A program made the position numbers and the translations under genes. Of a stretch of DNA of 64,000 bases, positions 55,795 through 64,000 are shown piece after piece. Below the pieces are notes generated by a model, which saw nothing but the letters and a program-made list of their open reading frames with translations, was not told the DNA's origin and did not search any database. This DNA comes from Oceanobacillus polygoni (GTDB taxonomy: Bacteria > Bacillota > Bacilli > Bacillales > Amphibacillaceae), in contig NZ_PIJY01000023.1 of assembly GCF_008304605.1 (NCBI RefSeq), positions 1 through 64,000 of the forward strand, in the 5' to 3' direction. The first letter of the stretch is position 1. The number at the start of each line of letters is the position of its first letter.

Positions 55795-56613
55795 ATGTCC
55801 GAAAAAATAAAATTTGAACAGGTAAGTAAGACGTTTAAGGTAAGAGACCCCCAGAAGAAGAATGCAATAAGAGAATTTACCGCTGTTAAGGATTTGGAAT
55901 TCACCGTAAAAGATGGAGAATTCCTAGTGATAGTAGGACCTTCAGGATGTGGAAAGTCCACTTTATTAGATATGCTTGGAGGACTAATAAAACCAACTAC
56001 AGGGAGGATTTTATTAAATGGGACACCCATTCATGGACCTGGATTAGAGCGGGGGATTGTATTTCAGCAATATGCGTTGTTCCCCTGGAAAACAGCTCTA
56101 GCAAATATTGAATTTGGTCTAGAAGCGAAGGGTGTTTCAAAAAAAGAAAAACAGGAGAAAGCACGAGAATATTTGGCACTAGTTGGACTGTCGGAATTTG
56201 CTTATCGGTATCCTCATGAACTATCTGGAGGTATGAAACAACGAGTAGCGATAGCCCGAAGTCTTGCATACGATCCGGAAGTATTATTGATGGATGAACC
56301 ATTTGCCGCACTTGATGCCCAAACGCGAGAGTCGCTCCAAGAAGAATTGCTGCAAATATGGGAGAAGACAAAAAAGACGATTGTTTTTATCACACACGGA
56401 ATAGATGAGGCAGTTTTTTTAGGGCAACGAGTAGCGGTAATGACATCCCGTCCAGGCACATTAAAGGAAATGATTGATATTTCGTTTGATTCAAGAACAG
56501 GGGAAGAGGATTTGCGATCTACTCCTGAATTTACCGGTGCACGTCATGAGGTTTGGACACTACTACGCGAAGAAGTTAATAAAACGCATTATAAAGAAAA
56601 CGTAACGGTATAA
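55795..56613 (+). CDS. SsuB/TauB-type ABC transporter ATPase
   Basis: This 272-residue ATPase has Walker A GPSGCGKST near residue 48, Q-loop FQQYALFPWKTALANIEFG, signature ELSGGMKQRVAIARSL, Walker B VLLMDEPFAALD and switch ITHGIDEAVFLGQRV, all of the nitrate/sulfonate/taurine subfamily. AGGGGAGGAG precedes ATG. It lies 17 bases after the binding protein. Confidence 0.93.
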   Translation: MSEKIKFEQVSKTFKVRDPQKKNAIREFTAVKDLEFTVKDGEFLVIVGPSGCGKSTLLDMLGGLIKPTTGRILLNGTPIHGPGLERGIVFQQYALFPWKTALANIEFGLEAKGVSKKEKQEKAREYLALVGLSEFAYRYPHELSGGMKQRVAIARSLAYDPEVLLMDEPFAALDAQTRESLQEELLQIWEKTKKTIVFITHGIDEAVFLGQRVAVMTSRPGTLKEMIDISFDSRTGEEDLRSTPEFTGARHEVWTLLREEVNKTHYKENVTV

Positions 56614-56638
56614 ATTGTTTAATAGAGAGGTGATAAAA

Positions 56639-57457
56639 ATGAACACTGAAAAAACAATTTCGATTCCTATGAAACCAGCTAGATCTTTAACAGTTTTTCC
56701 TTTGCAAACGTTTAAATACGTTTTTAAGAAAACGATTATCATTCTATTATTCGCTTTGATTTGGGAGGTAGCACCAAGATTAGGTTGGGTGGATGCCGTT
56801 TTTCTACCGCCTTTATCAGAGGTGTTAGTTGCATGGTTAGAATTACTAAGATCGGGTGATTTATTTACCCATTTTTCTGCAAGTATTACTCGATCCTTTT
56901 TGGGATTCATTTTAGCGCTAGCTATTGCTATTCCGTTAGGGCTTTTAATTGGATGGTATCCCATTGTCCATGAATTATTCAGTCCAATATTAGAGTTGTT
57001 TCGAAATACTGCCGCACTGGCCTTGCTCCCTGTTTTTATCCTCATTTTGGGAATTGGGGAAACATCAAAAGTTGCGATTATCCTTTTCGCATGCTTGTGG
57101 CCTTTATTGTTAAATACCATTAACGCGGTTCGAAATGTAGATCCATTACTTATTAAGTGTGCTAAATCCATGAATCTAACTCCCTTTCAATTGTTTTATA
57201 AAGTAATTATTCCAGCCTCTATTCCAACCATATTTACTGGAATACGTTTAGCAGGTACATCTTCCATTCTTGTCTTAATCGCTGCAGAGATGGTAGGTGC
57301 CAAGGAAGGGCTTGGATTCTTTATAAGTTACACGCAGTTTAATTTTCAGATTGCAGAAATGTACGCAGGGATCGTTACGATTTCCTTGCTCGGTTTATTA
57401 CTTAATCAATTTTTGATTACATTGGAAAGAAGATTCTCCAGATGGAAATCGGTTTAA
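56639..57457 (+). CDS. SsuC/TauC-type ABC transporter permease
   Basis: This 272-residue permease has about six membrane segments, an unusual basic N terminus, and the family EAA loop (NAVRNVDPLLIKCAKSMNLT, then IPASIPTIFTGIRLAG). ATG 56639 with GAGAGGTGAT upstream is preferred over a TTG 24 bases earlier. It sits between the ATPase and the monooxygenase. Confidence 0.92.
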   Translation: MNTEKTISIPMKPARSLTVFPLQTFKYVFKKTIIILLFALIWEVAPRLGWVDAVFLPPLSEVLVAWLELLRSGDLFTHFSASITRSFLGFILALAIAIPLGLLIGWYPIVHELFSPILELFRNTAALALLPVFILILGIGETSKVAIILFACLWPLLLNTINAVRNVDPLLIKCAKSMNLTPFQLFYKVIIPASIPTIFTGIRLAGTSSILVLIAAEMVGAKEGLGFFISYTQFNFQIAEMYAGIVTISLLGLLLNQFLITLERRFSRWKSV

Positions 57458-57477
57458 TAATTTGAGGAGGAAAGAAA

Positions 57478-58821
57478 ATGGCGAATGATAAAAAAATGAA
57501 ATTAGGGGCTTTTTTTATGATACCTGGTCACCATGTAGCAGCTTGGCGACATCCAAAAGCAGAGACTCATAATATATTGAATTTAAATTTCTACAAGAAA
57601 ATGGCCCAAACAGCTGAACGAGGAAAATTTGATATGATTTTTCTTGCAGATGGATATACAGCAGGTCATGGGCATTCCCTAGCAAATGCTCAATCTGTTG
57701 GAATACGTATGGAGCCTTTTATATTATTATCTGCACTCTCCGCAGTCACGGAGCATATAGGCTTGGCAGGAACCGTATCTACTACCTATAATGAGCCTTT
57801 TCACGTAGCGAGGAAATTTGCAGCGCTCGACCATTTAAGCAATGGGCGTGCAGCATGGAATGTTGTTACATCCAGCGGTGAAGTGGAGGCAAGGAACTTT
57901 AGTAAGGATCATCATTTGCTTCATTCCAAGCGTTACGATAGAGCAGAGGAATTTGTTAATGTCGTGACCAAATTATGGGATAGCTGGGAAGATGATGCTG
58001 TAATACTAGATAAAGAGGAAGCTCAGTTTTATGACCCTTCAAAAGTTCATACAGTAAATCATAAAGGAGAATGGTTCTCTATTGAAGGCCCACTAAATAT
58101 TTCTCGGCCAGCACAGGGATATCCAGTAATCGTTCAAGCTGGTTCATCTGAGGCTGGGAAGGAGTTAGCAGCCAGAACTGCAGAGGTCATTTTCACTGCT
58201 TGGCAGACGCTTGAAGAAGCTCAAGCCTTTTATAAAGATATCAAAGGTAGAATGGAAAAATATGGTCGTTCACCTGATGAGTTAAAGATTATGCCTGGTG
58301 TCTTTCCTGTTATTGGGAGGACAAAAGAGGAGGCAGAAGAAAATAAAGCATTTTTAGAATCACTTATACCAGAAGAAGCTGGTGTTGCTTTATTATCTAG
58401 TCACTTGAATGTAGATCTTTCCTCTTATCCAGTGGATGGACCGTTACCTGATTTACCTTCATTGGAGGAGGTTAACGGTGCAAAAACTCGATTTAAATTA
58501 ATAAAAGACCTTGCGGAACGTGAAAATCTAACGATACGCCAATTGTATCAACGTGTTTCTGGAGCACGAGGTCATCGTGAAATTAAAGGTACTCCAGAAC
58601 AAATTGCGAATCAATTACAAGAGTGGTTTGAAAATGAGGCGGCGGATGGGTTTAATATTATGCCACCTTATTTTCCAGATGGTCTAGAGGATTTTGTTCA
58701 GCACGTTATTCCAATATTGCAAGAGAGAAAGCTGTTCAGAGAAGAGTATGAAGGAAGTACTTTAAGGGAGAATCTTGGTTTGAGTTATCCAGTTAATCAA
58801 TTTACTAGACAAAGCGTTTAG
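57478..58821 (+). CDS. FMN-dependent LLM-class monooxygenase, NtaA/SnaA/DszA family
   Basis: This 447-residue luciferase-like TIM-barrel protein begins KLGAFFMIPGHHVAAWRHP and has FYKKMAQTAERGKFDMIFLADG, LDHLSNGRAAWNVVTS and GYPVIVQAGSSEAGKELAA, the hallmarks of the NtaA/DszA/SnaA group. These enzymes use FMNH2 and O2 to oxidise sulfur- or nitrogen-containing organics. In this operon the likely task is releasing sulfur from an imported organosulfur compound. The substrate is unknown. Its expected reductase partner is broken (53906). GAGGAGG precedes ATG. Confidence 0.9.
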   Translation: MANDKKMKLGAFFMIPGHHVAAWRHPKAETHNILNLNFYKKMAQTAERGKFDMIFLADGYTAGHGHSLANAQSVGIRMEPFILLSALSAVTEHIGLAGTVSTTYNEPFHVARKFAALDHLSNGRAAWNVVTSSGEVEARNFSKDHHLLHSKRYDRAEEFVNVVTKLWDSWEDDAVILDKEEAQFYDPSKVHTVNHKGEWFSIEGPLNISRPAQGYPVIVQAGSSEAGKELAARTAEVIFTAWQTLEEAQAFYKDIKGRMEKYGRSPDELKIMPGVFPVIGRTKEEAEENKAFLESLIPEEAGVALLSSHLNVDLSSYPVDGPLPDLPSLEEVNGAKTRFKLIKDLAERENLTIRQLYQRVSGARGHREIKGTPEQIANQLQEWFENEAADGFNIMPPYFPDGLEDFVQHVIPILQERKLFREEYEGSTLRENLGLSYPVNQFTRQSV

Positions 58822-58840
58822 TGCGCATGATTTTATTCTT

Positions 58841-58871
58841 AAAAGGAGTCATATATATTTGGCTCTTTTTT
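58841..58871 (+). terminator. Terminator of the sulfonate-type operon
   Basis: AAAAGGAGTCA and TGGCTCTTTTT pair with a G-U pair and a mismatch around an AT loop, ending in six T. Confidence 0.6.
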
Positions 58872-58915
58872 GCTATAATGGACTTAAACTAGTCTATTAG
58901 TATAAGGGTGATCAC

Positions 58916-59055
58916 ATGAACATTGAGGTTTAAAACTCTTTTGTCTAGTAGTGGAAGAAGGGAGTATAAGTCAAGCGGCTCTTCTGAAAGGGCTTTCTAA
59001 ATCCGCTGTTACAAGACAAATACTTTGAAATTATCTACCTCAGCTAAATATCTAA
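58916..59055 (+). pseudogene. Remnant of a LysR-family regulator (helix-turn-helix end only)
   Basis: ATG 58916, after AAGGGTGAT, encodes MNIEV then a stop. With frameshifts the sequence continues as VVEEGSISQAALLKGLSKSA and VTRQI, then a stop and LPQL, which is the N-terminal helix-turn-helix of a LysR protein. No effector domain follows. It probably regulated the neighbouring operon before decay. Confidence 0.75.
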
Positions 59056-59316
59056 GTAAGTTAATAATCGCTTATTCGATTAAATTAGTTTTGTGGAACG
59101 CCATAAACTTGAAAACGATCAAAGTGGAAGATAAATGTAAAAACAATCAAATAAACGTACTTGGAAATCCAATCTTAAAATCGCTTTAAAGCCTTGTTTA
59201 TCAACGTCTTGAAAGTGATTGTAAAATGAATGTACTGAATGGAATCTGACTTGAAAAAATATATAAATATGTAGAAGCTCATAGAACCAAAACTTCCTTA
59301 AAGTCAATCAAACGAA
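59056..59316. other. Gene-free AT-rich stretch left of the right att-like repeat
   Basis: I see no gene. The short motif CTTGAAAA recurs loosely (around 59109 and 59250) and could belong to recombinase arm sites, but this is too weak to claim. Confidence 0.4.
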
Positions 59317-59337
59317 GCACTTCATTTCTCAAAACGT
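59317..59337 (+). repeat. Candidate att repeat, right copy
   Basis: These bases match the coding end of rpsI (53161-53181) at 19 of 21 positions in direct orientation. Their translation in the rpsI phase, ALHFSKR, parallels APQFSKR. No other rpsI sequence precedes them, so this is a short duplicated end, as left by site-specific integration. Confidence 0.6.
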
Positions 59338-59366
59338 GGAATTAAAACATTTATATATCAACGTAT

Positions 59367-59404
59367 ACAGGCTATCTCATTTATGATGAGATAGCCTGTT
59401 TTTG
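59367..59404. terminator. Strong bidirectional-type terminator
   Basis: ACAGGCTATCTCAT pairs with ATGAGATAGCCTGT, followed by five T. It lies 68 bases from the end of the YetF-like gene, which converges on it. Confidence 0.75.
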
Positions 59405-59471
59405 TATTAAGCAAAGTGAATAAATATAACTTTGAAAAATCCACTATCCAGGTTATTTTGGGATAGTCCAT

Positions 59472-60143
59472 CTAATAAGTTTGTACAAAAATTCCGTCGT
59501 CTTCTAACCATTCAGCTATAAAAACATTTTTATAAGCTGCCACATTTTTTGATAAGAGCTGTGATTTTAACCAGTCTTCATCAAAGCCGAGATCTTTAAT
59601 TTCATCCCATAACACTTTACCATCACGAATGAGCGTAACAGGGGCATAAACAGGTTTAAGGGGTAAATTGAAATCCCCAACTGTTGTTTTCTGGTATGGT
59701 GTTTTCTTTAAAATGCTTATTGATCCATTTGCCTCTAAGTAACAAAAGGCAACTTCTCTAATAGAAAATGTTTCGCTTTGTCGAAGTAAACTTTGTAACT
59801 GATTGATATTCATTCGATTTTTTTTCAGTGCCTCTCTGTCGACGATGCCATTTTTTATTAGAGCAGCAGGTTTTCCCTCAAAAAGACCACGGAAAAGTAA
59901 AAGCTTCTGACCCAAAAGTTCAACAATAAATAGTAAAAATCCCCATAAACACATGGAATAAAAAATATAAAAAGCTCCAATTTGTTTTTCATATATAGCG
60001 TTTCCAAGTAATTCCCCCAAAATGATAGAGGCAATAAAAGTAAACGGTGATATTTGATTAATAATTTTTCTACCAACAATTTTAACGATGATAAATAGCA
60101 AGAAAAATCCTAGAATAAGTTCGAATGTTATACTAGTAATCAT
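59472..60143 (-). CDS. YetF/DUF421 family membrane protein
   Basis: This 223-residue protein has three membrane segments in residues 1-85 (LILGFFLLFIIVKIVGRK, FIASIILGELLGNAIY and the next helix), followed by a soluble DUF421 part with the typical GKPAALIKNGIVDREALKKNRM and later PVYAPVTLIRDGKV. The family includes B. subtilis YetF and its function is not established. It is the only intact minus-strand gene here. GGAGAAT lies upstream of its ATG. Confidence 0.88.
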   Translation of the reverse strand: MITSITFELILGFFLLFIIVKIVGRKIINQISPFTFIASIILGELLGNAIYEKQIGAFYIFYSMCLWGFLLFIVELLGQKLLLFRGLFEGKPAALIKNGIVDREALKKNRMNINQLQSLLRQSETFSIREVAFCYLEANGSISILKKTPYQKTTVGDFNLPLKPVYAPVTLIRDGKVLWDEIKDLGFDEDWLKSQLLSKNVAAYKNVFIAEWLEDDGIFVQTY

Positions 60144-60587
60144 TATAATTCTCCTAATCCTATGCTAGTAGATCACTTTATTTTTGCCATTTAGCATAAA
60201 ATTATTACATATGCCCAAGAATGATGTGCAGGTAACAAATCAGAACATTAAAGTTACACTTTGCCAATTCACATTTACTTTATAAAAATCTACAGCGCAA
60301 GAAATCGAAAAAGCAACACTGTTTATTGAATCACCTATAGATAGTGAGGGAACCCCGGTGAGGAGAAGATTTAGAGATAGATGTAGATTTTACAAAAGAG
60401 TACTAGGCATTTGAATTTATGTGTTTTTTAGACTGTGTACATTGATCTAAAAGTGGACAAGTTGGTACCAATTCCTCAAAGTTAGAGTGTAAATATCTAC
60501 GTTTCAAGACTCTTTCCACTACTGTAGAAATGGTCTTTTTTGTGTTATAAAAGAAAATCATAAATAGCGAAAAGTGTAATTTCACTC
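60144..60587. other. Gene-free spacer between the YetF-like gene and the iron operon
   Basis: No convincing gene. A hairpin with T run lies at about 60507-60542 (AAGAC...GTCTT, TTTTTT). A 70-codon minus-strand frame at 60403-60615 runs over the promoter and Fur box and is judged spurious. Confidence 0.45.
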
Positions 60588-60616
60588 TGGACAACCTATT
60601 AAAGTTAGCATACATT
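60588..60616 (+). promoter_or_regulatory. Probable promoter of the iron-siderophore operon
   Basis: TGGACA (60588-60593), 17 bases and TACATT (60611-60616). The Fur box begins at the next base, covering the expected start site. Confidence 0.5.
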
Positions 60617-60637
60617 TGATAATGATAATCATTATCA
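60617..60637 (+). promoter_or_regulatory. Fur box
   Basis: The central 19 bases (60618-60636) are identical to the classical Fur consensus GATAATGATAATCATTATC and extend to a 21-base palindrome. Fur with iron should repress the transport operon that follows. Confidence 0.96.
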
Positions 60638-60739
60638 AAAAGATAGAAAGAAGTAAAAGCTCTACAAATTTTTAGTAAGTTGACTTCGACATGTTAGCTA
60701 GCTAAAAATACATATCATAAACAAGGAAGGGTATGACAA

Positions 60740-61804
60740 ATGAATACATATCGAAAAACTTTACTTAGCGCATTACTAATTTTAATGGTGTTTATGATAG
60801 CTTTAGTTGGCTGTTCTCAGCAATCCGATACAGATCCAGCATCGGCTGATGATAACGAAACAACTGATTCCTCAGATGCAACTTCAGATTATCCGATTGT
60901 GATTGAGCATGCTTTCGGCGAAACGGAAATACCTAGTAAGCCTGAACGTGTTGTTACGGTTCAATGGGGTAATCATGATGTTGCACTTGCTTTAGGGGTT
61001 GTACCTGTAGGCTTCTCGGCTGCTAATTTCGGTGTTCAGGATGATAGTGGTCTTTTGCCTTGGACAGCTGAAAAGCTTGATGAGCTTGGTGTAGAAGATC
61101 CAAATGTCTTCCAAGATACGGACGGTCTTGACTTTGAGGCTATCTCAGATGCAGAACCAGACGTCATTTTGGCAGCATACTCTGGAATAACACAGGAGGA
61201 TTATGACCTTCTCAGTCAAATTGCTCCAGTCGTGGCATTTCCAACAGCTGCATGGGCAACTACATGGCGTGAACAAGTTAGTTTTAATGCAACAGGTATG
61301 GGCATGAAAGAAGAAGGCGAACAGCTTATTAAGGACATCAATGAAATGGTTAGCGAGAAGCTAAAAGAATACCCGCAAATTGAAGGCAAGAAAGTTGTTT
61401 GGGTCAACTTCTCGGCTGACGATATGTCTAAATTGCATATTTATACACCGATAGATTCGCGTGTCTCTTTCCTGCATGAGCTCGGGATGGTTTATCCTGA
61501 TAGTATTACGGAGCAAATTACGGATCCTAACAGCTACTCACTGAATTTAAGTGCTGAGAATGCTGCGGATCTTTACGATGCTGATCTAATTATTGGGTAT
61601 GGGAATGATGAATTACTACAAGCCCTTCAAGCAGATCCATTGCTTGGAAAGATCCCTGCAATCGAGAGAGGTTCAGTTGCATTTATTGAGAGTGATACAC
61701 CTTTAGTAGCTGCTGGAACTCCGAACCCACTTTCTATTACGTATACGATTGATGAATACCTGGAATTAATCGGAGGAGCTATTGACAAGATAGATGAAAA
61801 ATAG
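60740..61804 (+). CDS. Iron-siderophore ABC transporter substrate-binding lipoprotein
   Basis: This 354-residue protein has a lipoprotein signal (LLILMVFMIALVGC, Cys25) and an acidic linker, then the FecB/FepB-type fold: VIEHAFGETEIPSKPERVVT, AISDAEPDVILAAYSG and ending NPLSITYTIDEYLELI. It belongs to the siderophore-binding family that includes B. subtilis YfiY; the ligand is not predictable. GGAAGGG precedes ATG. It is preceded by a Fur box and overlaps the first permease by 11 bases. Confidence 0.92.
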   Translation: MNTYRKTLLSALLILMVFMIALVGCSQQSDTDPASADDNETTDSSDATSDYPIVIEHAFGETEIPSKPERVVTVQWGNHDVALALGVVPVGFSAANFGVQDDSGLLPWTAEKLDELGVEDPNVFQDTDGLDFEAISDAEPDVILAAYSGITQEDYDLLSQIAPVVAFPTAAWATTWREQVSFNATGMGMKEEGEQLIKDINEMVSEKLKEYPQIEGKKVVWVNFSADDMSKLHIYTPIDSRVSFLHELGMVYPDSITEQITDPNSYSLNLSAENAADLYDADLIIGYGNDELLQALQADPLLGKIPAIERGSVAFIESDTPLVAAGTPNPLSITYTIDEYLELIGGAIDKIDEK

Positions 61805-62837
61805 TTCGACAGTTTCAAAGATGCATGAGGTCAATCCACATATACCGAAAAATTTCATGGTAGTTTTAGTAATTGGTTTTGTCTTGCTCATCGCGAGCGT
61901 GTTTCTCTCCTTATCATTAGGCTCTCGAATGGTAGGGTTACAGGAAGTGATGGATGGTTTATTCCGTCAAGATATAGACACGTACGAAGCAAATGTTGTC
62001 CGTAAAAGGATATCACGTACAGTTTTCAGTTTGTTTTGCGGAGCTGCACTCGGGGTTTCTGGAGCACTTATGCAGGCGGTCACTCGAAACCCGATTGCCG
62101 ATCCAAGCATATTGGGAGTGAACATGGGAGCATCCTTGTTTGTTGTTTGTGGAATGGCATTTTTGAACATAAGTAGTGCCAATCAATATATATGGCTAGC
62201 ATTAGCAGGTGCTGCAATTACTGCAGTTTTCGTATTTGGAATAGGTTCTCTTGGGCGTAGCGGTGCCACGCCCATTAAGCTTGTTTTAGCAGGAGCTGCG
62301 ACGACCGCAGCTCTTTCTTCTTTGGTTGTTGCAATCATGATTCCGCGATCTCATGTTATGGACCAATTTAGGTTTTGGCAGGTTGGCAGCGTTGGCTCGG
62401 CAACTTGGGATGGTATTACTACTTTCATTCCCTTTTTGCTAATTGGAATAGTGATAGCTATTCTATCTGCTCCGGCACTAAACGCACTGGCATTAGGGGA
62501 CGCTATTGCAACAGGACTGGGTGTCCGAATTGGAATATTAAGGCTTGTTGCGGCTCTTGGGGCTGTTCTTTTATGCGGTGCAGCTACAGCGTTGGCGGGT
62601 CCAATTGGCTTTGTGGGACTTTTATCGACTCACGTTATGCGCCTTGTTCTTGGTCCTGATCTGCGTTTTGTTATTCCGATGTCAGCAATTTCAGGGGCAG
62701 TCATCTTGACGATTTCCGATGTAAGTGGCAGGCTTATTGGCAGTCCTGGAGAACTTGAAGTCGGCGTAGTTACAGCATTTATAGGTGCTCCACTATTAAT
62801 TATATTAGCTATGAGATCGAAAGTGAGTTCGTTATGA
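61794..62837 (+). CDS. FecCD-family iron-siderophore ABC permease, first subunit
   Basis: This 347-residue permease has about nine or ten membrane segments and the family motifs RTVFSLFCGAALGVSGALMQ, VTRNPIADPSILGVNMGAS and GPIGFVGLLSTHVMRLVLG, the last being the coupling region for the ATPase. The start lies within the preceding gene and the end overlaps the next permease by four bases. It should pair with the second permease as a heterodimer. Confidence 0.94.
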   Translation: MKNSSTVSKMHEVNPHIPKNFMVVLVIGFVLLIASVFLSLSLGSRMVGLQEVMDGLFRQDIDTYEANVVRKRISRTVFSLFCGAALGVSGALMQAVTRNPIADPSILGVNMGASLFVVCGMAFLNISSANQYIWLALAGAAITAVFVFGIGSLGRSGATPIKLVLAGAATTAALSSLVVAIMIPRSHVMDQFRFWQVGSVGSATWDGITTFIPFLLIGIVIAILSAPALNALALGDAIATGLGVRIGILRLVAALGAVLLCGAATALAGPIGFVGLLSTHVMRLVLGPDLRFVIPMSAISGAVILTISDVSGRLIGSPGELEVGVVTAFIGAPLLIILAMRSKVSSL

Positions 62838-63865
62838 AAAATGAATCTATTGCATTTATTATGGCGGGAAGACGTCAAAGACACCGCCGATGGGTACTGG
62901 TTACCAGCTTTCTAGTTGTTCTTGCATGCATTCTTTGTGGTGCTATGCTTCTATTAGGAAATACGATTCACCCAGTGAAAGATGTAATCCGAGCACTTTT
63001 AGGGGAGCGGATTCAAGGTGTCTCTTTTGCAGTTAATACGATACGTCTGCCGAGAATGCTGGCAGGAGTTTTTGCCGGATTTGCATTCGGTATTGCGGGA
63101 GACATCTTCCAGACGATGTTGCGTAATCCACTTGCAAATCCGAATGTAATTGGTATTACTACAGGATCCAGTGCGGCAGCCGTTTTTTGTATCGTCATTC
63201 TGCATGCGAGCGGAGCTGTTGTTTCGATTGCTTCGGTGATTGCTGGTCTTGCTACAGTAACATTGATCTATATCTTATCCAGAGGAAAGTCCTTTTCAAT
63301 CGGACGATTAATCCTTATTGGAATAGGCATACAAGCAATGCTTAATGCGTTGATATCCTATCTCTTGCTAGTTGGTGCAGAGCAAGATATACCGGCGGCG
63401 CTCAGGTGGCTCAGTGGTAGTCTTAATGGCTCTCAAATGCATGAACTGCCGCCACTTATCCTATCGGTTTTTATCTTTGCGCCTATTGTTATCATGTTAG
63501 CAAAGCAACTTAGTATATTAGAACTCGGAGAACAGTCGGCCACTTCTCTTGGAGTAAATACCGACCGGACAAGAATGATGCTTATTTTGAGTTCCGTCTG
63601 TATGATTTCTCTTGCGACTTCTACGACGGGACCAATAGCTTTTGTATCTTTCCTCGCAGGACCAATCGCAAAAAGGTTAGTCGGGGTTGGGTTCTCCAAT
63701 GTAATTCCAGCAGGCCTTGTTGGCGTTAATTTGGTTTTGGCGGCAGATCTAATCGGACAATTTGCTTTTGTAGTCAGATATCCTGTAGGTATTATAACGG
63801 GAATAATCGGAGCGCCGTATTTGATTTACTTGCTAATCCGAATGAATCGAAAGGGAGAATTATAA
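62834..63865 (+). CDS. FecCD-family iron-siderophore ABC permease, second subunit
   Basis: This 343-residue permease has the motifs IRLPRMLAGVFAGFAFGIAG, MLRNPLANPNVIGITTGSS and GPIAFVSFLAGPIAKRLVG. It overlaps the first permease by ATGA and directly abuts the ATPase gene. The N terminus is basic (GRRQRHRRW) before the first membrane segment. Confidence 0.94.
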   Translation: MKNESIAFIMAGRRQRHRRWVLVTSFLVVLACILCGAMLLLGNTIHPVKDVIRALLGERIQGVSFAVNTIRLPRMLAGVFAGFAFGIAGDIFQTMLRNPLANPNVIGITTGSSAAAVFCIVILHASGAVVSIASVIAGLATVTLIYILSRGKSFSIGRLILIGIGIQAMLNALISYLLLVGAEQDIPAALRWLSGSLNGSQMHELPPLILSVFIFAPIVIMLAKQLSILELGEQSATSLGVNTDRTRMMLILSSVCMISLATSTTGPIAFVSFLAGPIAKRLVGVGFSNVIPAGLVGVNLVLAADLIGQFAFVVRYPVGIITGIIGAPYLIYLLIRMNRKGEL

Positions 63866-64000
63866 ATGAAACCGACACATCTTTTCGAAGCCGAACAACT
63901 AGTGGCAGGCTATGATAATAAAACGGTTATCCAAGAAGTAAGCCTTACGATTCCCAGTAATAAAATAAGCGTTATTATTGGAGCGAACGCTTCTGGAAAA
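63866..64000 (+). CDS. Iron-siderophore ABC transporter ATPase (partial, cut by window end)
   Basis: Only the first 45 codons are present: KPTHLFEAEQLVAGYDNKTV, then ISVIIGANASGK, the start of a Walker A motif of the FepC/FecE type. AAGGGAG precedes ATG, and the gene begins on the base after the second permease stop. The rest lies outside the window. Confidence 0.9.
   Translation, partial: MKPTHLFEAEQLVAGYDNKTVIQEVSLTIPSNKISVIIGANASGK

Noticed and set aside
60403-60615. A 70-codon minus-strand frame upstream of the iron operon
   Set aside because: It covers the promoter and a hairpin of the divergent operon and has no recognisable motif.

Overview
The window is a low-GC Firmicutes chromosome segment, almost certainly Bacillaceae. 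Gene order follows the Bacillus subtilis rrn-ctsR-rpoB-str-S10-spc-alpha-ecf-rplM-rpsI region. Protein sequences and spacer composition suggest an Oceanobacillus/Virgibacillus-type relative; the genus is inference. Nearly every gene lies on the + strand. The exceptions are a YetF-like gene and a decayed integrase near the right end.

Layout. (1) 1-310: the 3' end of a 23S rRNA, a 5S rRNA and a terminator. (2) 388-1675: a decayed reading frame, then an MgtC-family membrane protein. (3) 1765-6476: the heat-shock operon ctsR-mcsA-mcsB-clpC behind a SigA promoter with tandem CtsR heptads. (4) 6664-14897: radA, yacL, gltX, a cysteine T-box, cysE-cysS-mrnC-rlmB-yacP. disA, ispD and ispF, which B. 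subtilis has here, are absent. (5) 14936-33164: sigH, rpmG, secE, nusG, rplK-rplA, rplJ-rplL, rsmC-like, rpoB-rpoC, rplGB-rpsL-rpsG-fusA-tuf. (6) 33666-48420: the S10-spc-alpha supercluster from rpsJ to rplQ, including secY and adk but without map. (7) 48430-53243: GC-rich palindromic elements, the ECF energy-coupling module, truA and rplM-rpsI.

(8) 53161-59337 is the accessory part. Immediately after rpsI lies a minus-strand tyrosine-recombinase remnant that has lost its catalytic arginine. Next come a promoter/leader/terminator unit, a broken SsuE-like flavin reductase, a small FbpA-like protein, an SsuABC-like transporter, an NtaA/DszA-family flavin monooxygenase and a decayed LysR regulator. 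The last 21 bases of the rpsI coding sequence before its stop are repeated (19/21) at 59317-59337. I read the segment as the remains of an element once integrated at rpsI, which left an organosulfur operon behind.

(9) 59367-64000: a terminator, a YetF/DUF421 protein (minus strand), then an iron-siderophore ABC operon (binding lipoprotein, two FecCD permeases, ATPase cut by the window end) behind a textbook Fur box.

Functionally, most of the window encodes protein quality control, aminoacyl-tRNA and cysteine supply, transcription and translation. The right end handles sulfur and iron acquisition. I found no CRISPR array, no intact insertion sequence and no complete tRNA gene.
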